Positions 26,939-36,150 of a stretch of 47,037 bases of DNA are shown one piece after another (within the stretch, counting starts at the first letter, position 1; the number at the start of each line of letters is the position of its first letter). Made by a program: the position numbers and the translations under genes. Under the pieces are notes generated by a model that was not told where the DNA came from, ran no database searches, and worked only from the letters and a program-made list of their open reading frames with translations. This DNA is from Strigomonas culicis. Lineage: Eukaryota > Euglenozoa > Kinetoplastea > Trypanosomatida > Trypanosomatidae. The stretch is taken from assembly GCA_000482145.1 (NCBI GenBank), contig AUXH01000072.1, positions 1 to 47,037 on the forward strand, in the 5' to 3' direction.

Positions 26939-29488
26939 TTAGAAATACGCACTCGTCAGCTCGCGAGAAGCGCTGGGCATCTGCGCCTCCGCGAAGAAGT
27001 TCTTTTGCGAAAGATTGTCGAACGGTGAGTGCTCATTGGCTACGTGATCCATCCCATCCTTCGCGCCGCCGCCGTTGTTAGCGGACACGCGTGCTATGGG
27101 GGACAGGGAGGAGACGTTGTTATAGCTGCTCCTGTCCGTGGTACCCTTTCCGGATGCATAGATGCCGAGCACGGACGGTGCCATTTTCTTCGGGGCCGTC
27201 CTGTTATAGTCGACCTGATTGCTGATGTCGCGCAGCTCGTGGCCTGCCTGCGCGCCCGGTTCCGCGGCCGCTGCAGCGCTGCTGGTCGTGCCCGCGAACA
27301 GCCCCGGGGCCGCGAAGCTGGTTGGCGCGTCCGCCGCGGCAGCGCTCGCCTCGGGCGGCGGCGGCGCCGCGCTGGTGGTGGGCCGCACGTTCGTGCTGTT
27401 GAAGGGCGGGATGCCGCCATAGCGCGCAAAGGCGTCCGCACCCACGTAGGAGGCGCTGCTAGGCAGGTGGCTGACGCTCGTCGTGTTGCCATTCAGCCCG
27501 CTTGTGCTGCCGTTGGTGTTCAAGATGCTCCAGTAGCGGCCGTTGACGGACGTGCTCTTCTGCATCTGCAGCAGCGCAGTCTGCGTCTGCTTGAGCTCCA
27601 TCACGAGCTTCTCCCGCTGCTCCTCGCTCTTCAGCCCAAACTCCTTCAGCTCCTGGACCTTGTGGGTGAGCAGGTTGATCTTTTCGTGCAAGTTGGCGTT
27701 CTCGTCCTTCTGCTTCTCCAGGTGCTTCTCGCGTTCTTCCAGGAGCAGCGTGTTCGTCCGGAGCTGCTCGGTCGCCATCTTGTACCGCTCCTTCACATTG
27801 CGGATGGTCGTCAGCTGGTTGGTGATAATGTGGTTCGCCTTCTGCAGGTTCGCCTCGTGCGCCTTCACGCTCTCATCGGCCTTCTCATTCTGAGCGGTCA
27901 GCATGCGGATGTAGTGGTCCTGGTTCGCGTACTGCTCGCGCAGTGACTTGAGCTCCTCCTCGCGGCTCTTCAAGCCCTCGAGTGCCCCGCGGAGCCGCTC
28001 CGAGATGGACACGTAGTTGATCTCGTTCTCGGACATGACCTTGGTGGTGTCCATCTTGAACTGGTTGAGCGACACGTTCGCCTCGCGCAGCTTGGCGAGC
28101 TCGCCCGTCTTGGCCTTGTTCTCGTCCTCGGAGAGGCGGTAGTTCGACTGCAGCTGCGTCAGCGCGCTCTCCAGCTGCGCGGCACGCTCACGGCACTCGT
28201 TGAGCGCCGCCTCCCTCGCCGCGAGGTCGCGCCGGTAGCCGCCCTCCTTCTCCGTGTACTTGGCCTCCATCTCGCTCGTGCGGGCGTCGAACTGCCGGCG
28301 CAGCTCGTTCATGGCCGCGGTGTGCTTCTCCTGCAGCGCGCTCAGGTTGTGTATGCTCTCCTTCTCCGTGTTGGCCGCCATCAGCTTGAGGTCCTCCTTC
28401 AGCGCCTGGTTGTGCGCCGTCAGGCCCTCGCACCGCGCGGACAGCTCCTGCAGCGTACCCTTGAAGTGGAGCTCGTCGTCGCGCTTCAGGTCGCGGAGGA
28501 GTCGAAACTGCTTGTAGAAGTGGATGTACTTCTCCGCGAGGTAGCGCTTCTGCCCCACGTCGCCCTGCCGCTGCAGCGTCAGCGACACGTGCTCGAAGAT
28601 CTTGAAGTTCGTGTTCTGGATGATGCGCAGGACGCCTGCATTGGCGGCCGCGCCGGGCGACGCCGCGCCCTTGGTCTGCTGCACGGCGAAGCAGATGTGC
28701 AGCGGCGACTCGCCGCCCTCGATGGTCTCGAGCAGGTTCACGAGGTGCCCGGGGAACTCCGAGAAGTCGAGCGACAGCTCCAGCTTCCGCTTGAAGACGC
28801 TGTAGTCCTCCTCCAGGATGTCCAGCTCGTAGAGGAAGAACGGGTCGTTGGGGTCCGTCAGCAAGACCGCCACGGCGCGGCTCTGGCGATTCAGCGCCGC
28901 GCCGCCGGGCAGCGACGGCGCGGCGCCGCCGCTCGGGCGCAGCGCCTCGTCGCCGAAGAGGCCGCTCGACTTGCTGGCCCGCACGGCAATGGTGAGGGAG
29001 CGCAGGCCCTCGTCGTCGCCGTTCGTGCTGAACATGACCGGCAGCGTGACCTCGATGAGGAGCCCCTCGGTGAACGTTTTGGCCTCACTAAAGCTGCCGC
29101 CCGGCGCCGGGGCGGCCGGCTTCAGGTGCACGCCCCCGCTGTTCGTCGGCGTCGAGGCGCCCAGCGCGCTGCCGTCGTTCGCGGCCGCCGCACGCGCGCC
29201 GCCCTCCTGCATTAAGCGCGGCGCAGCCTCCGCGCGTTCCGCCTCCGCGGAGGCGGCCGCCGCGCGGCGGAAGGGCGCAAAGCCCTCCTCAAGCGGCATC
29301 GTCACGTTCTGCCGCACAGCGAGCCGGGTGGCGCTGCGGGCGTCCAGCGGGTAGCGCATGTCGGCCGGCGGGCTGGCGTCGCCCGGGGCCGCGTCGGCGA
29401 ACCCAACCTCGCGGCCGCCGGGATTGTAGAAGGACAGCGCCGTGGTCCTTTCGCGCGCGGGCGACTCCATGAGGTTGCTGTTGTTCAT
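26939..29488 (-). CDS. SAS6: SAS-6, centriole/basal-body cartwheel protein
   Basis: An 849-residue protein from the ATG 29486-29488. An N-terminal extension of about 140 residues is Ala/Pro-rich. The SAS-6 head domain spans about 143-326: TDPNDPFFLYELDILEEDYSVFKRK is cut here into DPFFLYELDILEEDYSVF, followed by LDFSEFPGHLVNLLE, and NTNFKIFEHVSLTL carries F295 at the place of the Phe that docks two heads into the nine-fold ring. A long coiled coil (about 330-645) forms the spoke dimer, and a low-complexity Gly/Ser/Ala tail ends the protein. In the cell it forms the cartwheel hub that templates basal-body symmetry. The long N-terminal extension is unusual compared with animal SAS-6. The SL acceptor is at 29525-29526. 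Confidence 0.92.
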   Translation of the reverse strand: MNNSNLMESPARERTTALSFYNPGGREVGFADAAPGDASPPADMRYPLDARSATRLAVRQNVTMPLEEGFAPFRRAAAASAEAERAEAAPRLMQEGGARAAAANDGSALGASTPTNSGGVHLKPAAPAPGGSFSEAKTFTEGLLIEVTLPVMFSTNGDDEGLRSLTIAVRASKSSGLFGDEALRPSGGAAPSLPGGAALNRQSRAVAVLLTDPNDPFFLYELDILEEDYSVFKRKLELSLDFSEFPGHLVNLLETIEGGESPLHICFAVQQTKGAASPGAAANAGVLRIIQNTNFKIFEHVSLTLQRQGDVGQKRYLAEKYIHFYKQFRLLRDLKRDDELHFKGTLQELSARCEGLTAHNQALKEDLKLMAANTEKESIHNLSALQEKHTAAMNELRRQFDARTSEMEAKYTEKEGGYRRDLAAREAALNECRERAAQLESALTQLQSNYRLSEDENKAKTGELAKLREANVSLNQFKMDTTKVMSENEINYVSISERLRGALEGLKSREEELKSLREQYANQDHYIRMLTAQNEKADESVKAHEANLQKANHIITNQLTTIRNVKERYKMATEQLRTNTLLLEEREKHLEKQKDENANLHEKINLLTHKVQELKEFGLKSEEQREKLVMELKQTQTALLQMQKSTSVNGRYWSILNTNGSTSGLNGNTTSVSHLPSSASYVGADAFARYGGIPPFNSTNVRPTTSAAPPPPEASAAAADAPTSFAAPGLFAGTTSSAAAAAEPGAQAGHELRDISNQVDYNRTAPKKMAPSVLGIYASGKGTTDRSSYNNVSSLSPIARVSANNGGGAKDGMDHVANEHSPFDNLSQKNFFAEAQMPSASRELTSAYF

Positions 29489-30348
29489 GCTTCGTTTGCT
29501 GTTGAGCTCAACGTTGTCGTACGTCTATAAGAGGGGATGAAGAAGAGAGAAACACCAGTAGTAATGGCTCTCTGCTATATAATCTATATGACTGTTCTTG
29601 GTTTTATTTGCCCTTTCTCTGGTTAGAAACTGTGATTCTCTTTACTCAGATGTTGATGAAAACACGAACAGGACAAAAAAAAAAGGGTGTATCTAAATGT
29701 CTATAGTAGAATATATATATGAATATATATGTATGTGTGTATGTGTATATATAAGGCACTCTATAAGAGACAATCCTCACAATGTGAAGCTAAAAGCAAG
29801 TGATAAGACCAGAAGGGAAGAGAGAAGTATTGGTGTGCGCAACGCATACCCCACAACTGTCGCGAAAAAAAAAATGTTTCCATTGAACGAGTCGTATAAC
29901 TGTAGTCAGACCCGGAGCTCCGGGACATTTGCATTAATAGTAATCAGTTAAACTGAGAAACGAAACAAAAAAATATTTAGTAGTTATCGTTATACAAAAA
30001 TAATAATAAAAAGGTGTAACATTGCTCAATGATTATGAAAACTTCTTCTCAAATTCTTTTTTTGTTGTTGTCATTGATGTTGGTAAGAAAGTGTGTGTTT
30101 CTTTTAGTTTATTTCTGCACACTCCTCCAAACAGTGAGATAGAAAAAAAAAGAACACAGTACCTTCTGTTTTACAGCAGCCTCACACACTCTCAAAGCGA
30201 TTGTGCGCAACGACGATGAAAACAAAAACAATAATGGAAGAGAGAAAAGTATATGTGAAACAACAACATCATACGCCGTTAGGCTCGCTCGCAGCACGTG
30301 TTCGAAGGAAAAAAAAAACAATCGCACCGTGGGACGGAGACGGCCGGA
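29489..30348. other. AT-rich spacer
   Basis: Holds the SAS-6 acceptor and the 3' UTR of the 180-aa gene. A (TA/TG)-rich stretch lies at 29706-29752. No coding frame with support. Nothing else identified. Confidence 0.5.
29525..29552 (-). promoter_or_regulatory. putative SL acceptor of SAS-6
   Basis: Minus-strand TTTCTCTCTTCTTCATCCCC tract (29552-29531) followed by TTATAG with AG at 29526-29525, 36 nt before the ATG. Very clean. Confidence 0.7.
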
Positions 30349-30891
30349 CTAGTGCATGCGGCTGTCCTTCAGGTGGCGGCGGCGCAGCACGGCGTCGCGC
30401 TGCTGCTGCACCCCGGCCACGTTCGTCTCCTCCTCGCCGAGCACGGCGTCCGCGGCGTTGTACGCGACCGCGCGACGGGCCTGGATCTCGCGGTTCAGGC
30501 TAGCGGCGCCGGTGGCGCCCTTGAGGCGCTGCTCCACGTACTCGGAGGGCTGCACCGGCTCGTTGGCGGCCTCGTCCATCTGCACAATGACGAAGAAGGC
30601 GAAAAGGATGATGTTGCGCGCGACGAGGAGGTGCGTGTGCTTCACCTCCGGCTCCTCGCGCCACCTACGCGCGAAGAAGTTGATGACGCTGCGCACCACC
30701 GGCACCTTCTGCAGTACATGGCAGTGCTCGTTCTCCGGGTGCAGCCAGTACTCGGCCGTGTCGTGCAGCAGCACAGCGATGGGCACACCCACGAGCACCG
30801 TCTTGATGTAGGCGTCGTAGGGGAACACCGGGAGGCGGAGGCTCTCCAGCGTGTTGACGGCAGAGCTCACGCGCGTGGCAATCTGGTCCAT
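30349..30891 (-). CDS. unrecognised 180-aa protein with one or two membrane segments
   Basis: The ATG at 30889-30891 opens MDQIATRVSSAVNTLESLRL. Hydrophobic segments lie at about 29-44 (YIKTVLVGVPIAVLLH) and 90-104 (VARNIILFAFFVIVQM). Between them is a loop with His/Cys/Glu residues (HPENEHCHVL) and a basic patch (FFARRWREE). The C-terminal 70 residues are soluble, with Gln/Arg-rich helix. It has the look of a mitochondrial inner-membrane subunit specific to kinetoplastids, but no family was recognised. The SL acceptor at 30917-30918 is excellent and fixes the start. Confidence 0.7.
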   Translation of the reverse strand: MDQIATRVSSAVNTLESLRLPVFPYDAYIKTVLVGVPIAVLLHDTAEYWLHPENEHCHVLQKVPVVRSVINFFARRWREEPEVKHTHLLVARNIILFAFFVIVQMDEAANEPVQPSEYVEQRLKGATGAASLNREIQARRAVAYNAADAVLGEEETNVAGVQQQRDAVLRRRHLKDSRMH

Positions 30892-31331
30892 GGTGGTAAT
30901 TATAGATCACAAGGTTCTACACAGTAGCACACACACAAGCAGAAAAAAAAAAAGATTAAGAGGGAGAGAGCAGGGGAGAGGAAAAATAGGGTGCGGTATA
31001 GAAAACAGTCCAAAGAGAGGCGTGCCAAATTTGAAAACAAAGACAACGGACGAGTGATACGAACGGCGGACAATGACACGAAAGAGCTTAACAATACATA
31101 TACAAAAAAAAACGAATAAGAAGTGTACTTTAGCATTCACTGGAATTAGTACAAGTGACGGAGCAATTTTGTAGAGCAACTGCAAAAAAGCAAAACGCAA
31201 GAGGTCTCAGTTTTTCGTATAAACTGTAATAATAAAACCGGTAGCATGACGAGAGTGAGAGAGAGAGACGCCAATGCGCAAAGAAGCAAAGATGCCTTAC
31301 GCGACACGCGAAGTAGCGCACGGCGAAGCCC
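30892..31331. other. spacer between the FYVE and 180-aa genes
   Basis: Holds the acceptor at 30917-30986 and the FYVE gene 3' UTR. A GA-rich (plus) patch lies at 31246-31272. No gene seen. Confidence 0.5.
30917..30986 (-). promoter_or_regulatory. putative SL acceptor of the 180-aa gene
   Basis: A long minus-strand pyrimidine tract (30986-30941, including T11) followed by the first AG at 30918-30917 (GTGTAG), 25 nt before the ATG. Confidence 0.7.
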
Positions 31332-32420
31332 TCATGACTGCAGCAGCCGGGTGCCAGGCATGTTGGCGCACTCCGTGCACACTTTCACCGCGTCGCCGTT
31401 CCCCATGTTGGGGATGATGGCGCGCGCCTCGCAGCACTTGCCGCACGTGAGCCGGCCGCAGCAGCGGCAGTGGTGGCGCTTGAAGCGGCCGATGCCGCCG
31501 CAGCACACCATGCACACGTCGCTCTCCGCGTCGGGCTGCCAACACTTGATCTCGCTCTGGTCTCTCGTGAGGCACTTGGGGCAGTTCCAGTCCGGCGGCG
31601 GCATCGGGAGCTTGAGCGTGCACCGCGGGCACTTGGGTGCGTAGGTACGGTTCAGCTTCGTGTTGTTCGTCAGCTGTGGCGGCGCGTTCAGGATGTGCTT
31701 CACGCTCTCCTGCTGGATGTCGCCGCTCCTCTGCTTGGAGAACTCCAGCGGGTGGCTCGACACGTACTCCTGCCACTCCTGCCGCTGGTCAATCTTGAGC
31801 TTCGCCCTCTGGTGCTTCGCCTGCTCGGCCGCGAGGGCGTCCTTCTCTTCCTGCAGCTCCCGCTCGCGCGCCTCGCGCTTCTTGCGCTTCTTCTCCTCCT
31901 TTAGCCGGCGCCTCTCGGCCTTCGCCTGCCGCGCCTCCTCCTCCGCCTGCTGCGCCTTGGGCGTCGCGCCGGTCGCGGCCGCGTCGTCCGCCGGGGCGGC
32001 AGCAGCGGCGGCAGCGGCCTGCTGCTGCTGCTCGCGCTCGGCGGCCTCCTCCGTCGCCTGCTGCCGCGCCTCGTCCTCGTCCTGCGCCTGCTGCCGCGCG
32101 CGCTCGCGCCGCTCCTCCTCCTCCAGCTCCTGCTGCTTCCGCTGCAGGTCCGCGTCGCGCTGCTGCACGGCGCTGCGTCGCTGCTGAAGAATCACCTTCA
32201 GCTCCGTCCAGATCGTCTCCGCGAACTCCGCCTCGCTGTGGTCGCCCGTCGTGCTCTCGTAGAGGGAGAGGTCGCTATAGATCTTCGCCATGTCCTTCAC
32301 CGACACGTACGTGAGAAGCTCCATGTCCTCCTCGCGCACATCGTTCTTAAGGGACCGCAGCAGCCGCTGCACCGGCTCGCCCAAGTCTTCGAAGCGGATA
32401 GAACCACCGTGCTGTGCCAT
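31332..32420 (-). CDS. FYVE zinc-finger protein with preceding zinc ribbon
   Basis: A 362-residue protein from the ATG 32418-32420 (MAQHGGSIRFEDLG); the upstream open frame has no ATG. Seen: an N-terminal helical domain (1-80), a long Gln/Glu/Lys/Arg coiled coil (80-225), a four-cysteine ribbon (C264/C267 and C280/C283), then a FYVE domain (about 294-356) with all three signatures: WxxD (W294-D297), KRHHCR (314-319) and VKVC, plus eight zinc-ligand cysteines. FYVE domains of this type bind phosphatidylinositol 3-phosphate on endosomes, so it is expected on endosomal or lysosomal membranes. The added CxxC ribbon next to FYVE is unusual in animals. The likely SL acceptor is in TTGGTTTTAG at 32474-32475 or the next AG. 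Confidence 0.88.
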   Translation of the reverse strand: MAQHGGSIRFEDLGEPVQRLLRSLKNDVREEDMELLTYVSVKDMAKIYSDLSLYESTTGDHSEAEFAETIWTELKVILQQRRSAVQQRDADLQRKQQELEEEERRERARQQAQDEDEARQQATEEAAEREQQQQAAAAAAAAPADDAAATGATPKAQQAEEEARQAKAERRRLKEEKKRKKREARERELQEEKDALAAEQAKHQRAKLKIDQRQEWQEYVSSHPLEFSKQRSGDIQQESVKHILNAPPQLTNNTKLNRTYAPKCPRCTLKLPMPPPDWNCPKCLTRDQSEIKCWQPDAESDVCMVCCGGIGRFKRHHCRCCGRLTCGKCCEARAIIPNMGNGDAVKVCTECANMPGTRLLQS

Positions 32421-33085
32421 TTTGTATACGTGGACTGGTGGTCGTACGAGCGGTACTGATAACAAGAGTGATGCTAAAACCAATAATAATAAAACGGTAA
32501 ACGAACTAAAAACACAATGTTTTGTTTTGTTTGGGGGAGGGTATGTAGTCTTTTACGTCTTCACTAAGATGCAAATCGAAATCAAATCTAGTAAGAGGAC
32601 ACCAATACGCAAACAAAAAAAAGGGGGACGGAAATGGGGAGAGAAAGAAAAACAATAACACTACAGGTGGAATCCGCACACCATGACCTCAGCAACGCAG
32701 TTCCCTGCCCTTGGGAGGTAGTATGACATCACCTTCAAGCTTGCAAAAAAGCACAGATACGTCGAAGTCACAGAGAAAAAGTTGAAGAGCTGCACTTCAA
32801 GGAGAAAAGAAAAAGAGAAAAACAGGAAACTTGCTGTTGTGCAAGTCATAGTCAGGAGAGGCACGACCGACGGAGCGGACAAACAACAAGCAAAAGAAAG
32901 GAAGGATTCAGACAATCATCTCTCTCTCTCCGAACGATAGGGGCGCTCTGCATATGCGCCCTCTTTTTTTGTGTGTGTTTTAAAATGTAATTAATTAATA
33001 CTTGTACTATGCACGTTAAGGTGTGATATATTCCGTTGCCTCTCGATCTTTTCGTGCAGTATGGTTAGTTTTATGAGGCCCCGGC
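32421..33085. other. spacer with a complex patch and a terminator-like hairpin
   Basis: The left part is the FYVE leader. From 32665 to 32960 the sequence is less AT-rich than usual spacers. At 32941-32961 a perfect GGGCGC/GCGCCC stem (loop TCTGCATAT) is followed by T7 (32964-32970) on the plus strand. A 62-residue hydrophobic minus-strand frame from an ATG near 32850 is not convincing as a gene. Confidence 0.5.
32940..32970 (+). terminator. terminator-like GC hairpin followed by a T run
   Basis: GGGCGC (32941-32946) pairs with GCGCCC (32956-32961), with a G-T pair outside, and T7 follows at 32964-32970. In form this is a transcription terminator on the plus strand, the strand opposite to all genes here. 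Pol III also stops at T runs. Function unproven; it may be chance or part of the COQ3 3' UTR read as A7 plus hairpin. Confidence 0.3.
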
Positions 33086-34033
33086 TCACGCCCGCACGCC
33101 TGTCCACAGATAGTGCCCGGTCGCCACGGAGCGGCTCAGCGAGAACTGCACCTGGAAGTTGCGCGTCGCGATGGACTGGAACACATCCGGTGCGCTCACG
33201 ACGTACTGGTAGTCCACCGGCCGGACGTTGTGCTTCGTGGACACGTACTTGTCCAGACGGTCGCGGTCGATGAAGCGCGTCCAGTCGTGCGTGCCGGGCT
33301 TCACCAGCCCTGTCAGATGCTCCGCGACGAGGATGTGCGTGAGGTACGTCAGGCAGCTCTTCTCCATGGTCGAGACAACGAGGAGGCCCCCGTTCGGCTT
33401 CGTGATGCTGCACAGCGCGGAGAGGAAGCCGCGCGCGTCGTCGACGTGCTCGAGCACCTCCGTCGCCACGACCACGTCGAAGAAGGCGTCCGCGGCCGCC
33501 TGCGGGTCGGTGGCGGCCGCCTTCGCCTCCTCCTCCGCGAGCAGGTCGAACAGCGACACCTGCCGGAAGCGCAGGCGGTCCTCGGCGAAGCGCATTGCCG
33601 GCTCGTCCGCGTAGTGCGCGGCCTGCTGCGCCGCCAGCGCCGCGCGGCGCTGCTCCGCGACGGCGATGCTCTCGCCGACCACGTCGATGCCGAGCACGTT
33701 AGCACCGAGGCGCGCGAGCGGCTCCGAGAGGATGCCGCCGCCGCAGCCGACGTCGAGCACGCGGTGCTGCGGCGTGAGGCTGGACACGACGTGTTTGTCG
33801 TTCTTGTGCAGGTAGAAGTCAATCGCGGACTCGTGCTTCGCGTCGACGCCAGCTGCGGCACCGGCCCGCGGCGCCGTCGCCGTCTTGCCGAACTTCTTGA
33901 CGGCGTTGTTGATGTACTGCACGCGGAGGGGGTTGAACATGTGGAGCGACCGCAGCGGGCCGTGGGGATTGTGCCAGTGCTCGTTGAGGCGCGCGAACTT
34001 GGCGCACTCGGCCGCAGAGGCACCTTTCATCAT
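33086..34033 (-). CDS. COQ3: COQ3-like ubiquinone biosynthesis O-methyltransferase
   Basis: A 315-residue class-I SAM methyltransferase from the first ATG (34031-34033). Seen: the UbiG/COQ3 N-terminal block (FARLNEHWHNPHGPLRSLHM and NPLRVQYI), SAM motif I VLDVGCGGGILSEPLARLG (D94 to G100), GIDVVGESI, the motif with VVVATEVLEHV, and the COQ3 C-terminal blocks KPGTHDWTRFI and GHYLWTGVRA. It performs both O-methylations in ubiquinone synthesis at the mitochondrial inner membrane. Odd: a presequence-like stretch (SPRLPRIVAK) lies in frame just before the first ATG, but the frame reaches a stop (34115-34117) with no ATG. So either a non-AUG start is used, or the short N-terminus is enough for import, or the sequence has an error. 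Confidence 0.92.
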   Translation of the reverse strand: MMKGASAAECAKFARLNEHWHNPHGPLRSLHMFNPLRVQYINNAVKKFGKTATAPRAGAAAGVDAKHESAIDFYLHKNDKHVVSSLTPQHRVLDVGCGGGILSEPLARLGANVLGIDVVGESIAVAEQRRAALAAQQAAHYADEPAMRFAEDRLRFRQVSLFDLLAEEEAKAAATDPQAAADAFFDVVVATEVLEHVDDARGFLSALCSITKPNGGLLVVSTMEKSCLTYLTHILVAEHLTGLVKPGTHDWTRFIDRDRLDKYVSTKHNVRPVDYQYVVSAPDVFQSIATRNFQVQFSLSRSVATGHYLWTGVRA

Positions 34034-36150
34034 CTTGGCAACAATGCGAGGTAGACGCGGAGACGAGGTACTAGAGGACAACGGTTCTTTTTTGTTTGTT
34101 TTGATGTATTTATTTCAAGAAGGAGAGATGGTTCGACGTCTGCTGTCCTGAACACTGAAGTACTACCCTCAGCGTTGAAAGGCAAAAAGAGCAAGCACAC
34201 ACTGGTGGTGAGAGGGGTGTGAGAGAGAACAAGACATTAAATCAGCAAAGCGGAAACAGCATCAACAGACAAAGAAGAGGGAACATACGTTTATCCGGAA
34301 AGGAAACGTCAAAACACAAAGATTACTGCAGTCCATCAAGCAATCAATTCTTTCTTTTAGAGTTTTCTAAGGATTTTTTGTTTCATAATGTTCAACTGGA
34401 CTACCTAATTATTTTTTTTAGTGATCATGTTAGATTCTTATCAAAGAGAAATCAATGTATCACTAAAGTAATGGTAGTATTGAGTATTTGAGTTAAGATT
34501 AGGTAAGAGAAAACGAATTCAACTATCGCATGAAGCATTGGATTGAAAAAAACTAAACCAGAGAAAAAAGAACATATAAAACAAAGGTGACTTTCGCACA
34601 ACAGAATATATACTTGTAGAGTAAAAACATATATAAGTGTATACAGGCGTAGTTCTACCTGTTCAGCACAAAAGAAAAAGAAAAAGAAAAAGAAATGGTG
34701 CAACAACAATGATATTTCTTTTCTTTCGGTTTTGTGTATTGAAGGGGTTTGTGCTTTGTCACCTAGCTGGACTTTAAACCTCGGTTATCACGTCGTGTTG
34801 AGATCCGCTTGGCGCCGAGTAAAAGACGTTACGATGTGGTCTGTTCACAGTCTGCCATATCAATAGTGATAGAGATAATAACGGTTCTATCTGAGGTAAA
34901 AAAAAAAAGAAGAGAAAAAAAAATGGTTTTGAAGCTGATATCAAACAAAGCAAGAGTAAAAAAAAAAACTCAAACTTGTAAGTTTTCATTCAATGATAAT
35001 CTGATGGAATGAAAATGATATATAATCTCCAGCAAAGATGTTTCGGTTTTATATTTGGTTGTTTATTGTTGTTATTATTGTGATCATCTATTCTTTCTCC
35101 TCTTTTTTTTTTTTGCAACTAAAATAAAAAGAGCAAAAAGGAATAACAATAATAATAATAATCGAATTAATAAATAAAAGATGTATAAGGCTTATCAGCT
35201 CCCATTACGTTACCAACGTGAATGATGTGGTCAGGTAAAGTAATAACATCCCATAAGCATGTGTATGTATATGATGACAATAAACAGGCGACGGACGTTG
35301 TCGCGAACACCGAAATCGGTAAAGAGAATTGAAAATGTGGGAAAACACAAGTAAAAAATGAAAAGCCGAAAAAATGTACAACAAGGTAGGCAATGAAAAA
35401 CAGAGAGAAACAAGAAAAGAGAGGGAGAAAAAAAATGAAGCTACAAAAAAAAAAAAACACGTGGAAGAGAATCAACTAGAGCGAGTTAAAGTTTTACAAC
35501 AAGTGTTTGTGTGGAAATACAAGAATAATAAAGGAAAAGAAAAGGAACTAAAAAAAAAAAAAGAAAGCATGTACAACAGTGTACATAGTATTCTCAAAGA
35601 AACAATGTAGATACACAAGCATTTTTTTTACTTTTGGCGTAAACAACGGCCAAAGAAAAAAGAAAAACAATGAAAAGAAAGAGGTATAAGTTACGAAAAA
35701 AAAAAATCGATATGGTGTGGGTAGTGAGGGAAGGTGAAGAAGTATAGAGTGACTAAAAAAAAAGCGGTTCTTCTTCCATTTTCGCGTCTCCATTCAAACG
35801 AACATCAACAGAGTCACTCTATTTTTTTCTTCCACACTGGTTCCCCTATTCAGCACGTGTGCATATATAAATAGGTATATTTGTGATACACATATCCGCA
35901 TTGTTCGTTTTTTTTTTTTCTGGGCCCTCGTCATCACGATACTTGAACTTTCCTCGTGATTCTTTCATATATATAATTTTTTTTTTTTCGTGTGAGAATT
36001 CAAAAGAATCTTTTTCTTTCTTTTTTTTTTCATATTGGTTTTGCACTTTCTTTTTTGTTGAGGTCCTTTTCTTGTTTTGTTTTTATTACTTCACAAACTT
36101 GTCACTCCACGCGTCTGCCGTTCCTTCTTCCCTCGTCGTCGCGCCGGTGC
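34034..36150. other. 2.1-kb gene-free AT-rich spacer
   Basis: The longest gap in the window. It holds the COQ3 leader (likely acceptor TCCTCTAG at about 34070) and the 3' UTR of the 334-aa gene. Mostly A/T runs, with a more complex patch at about 34740-34870 (an inverted repeat CTCGG/CCGAG around 34779-34818). Plus-strand T-rich DNA at 35900-36090 is purine-rich on the coding strand. No ORF or known RNA is supported. Confidence 0.5.

Noticed and set aside
32661..32850. 62-residue hydrophobic minus-strand frame
   Set aside because: No AG between its pyrimidine-rich upstream region and the ATG, and no homology that I recognise; typical of spacer sequence.
34740..34870. tRNA-like gene on the minus strand
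   Set aside because: The A-box-like and B-box-like words deviate at key positions and the T arm does not pair.
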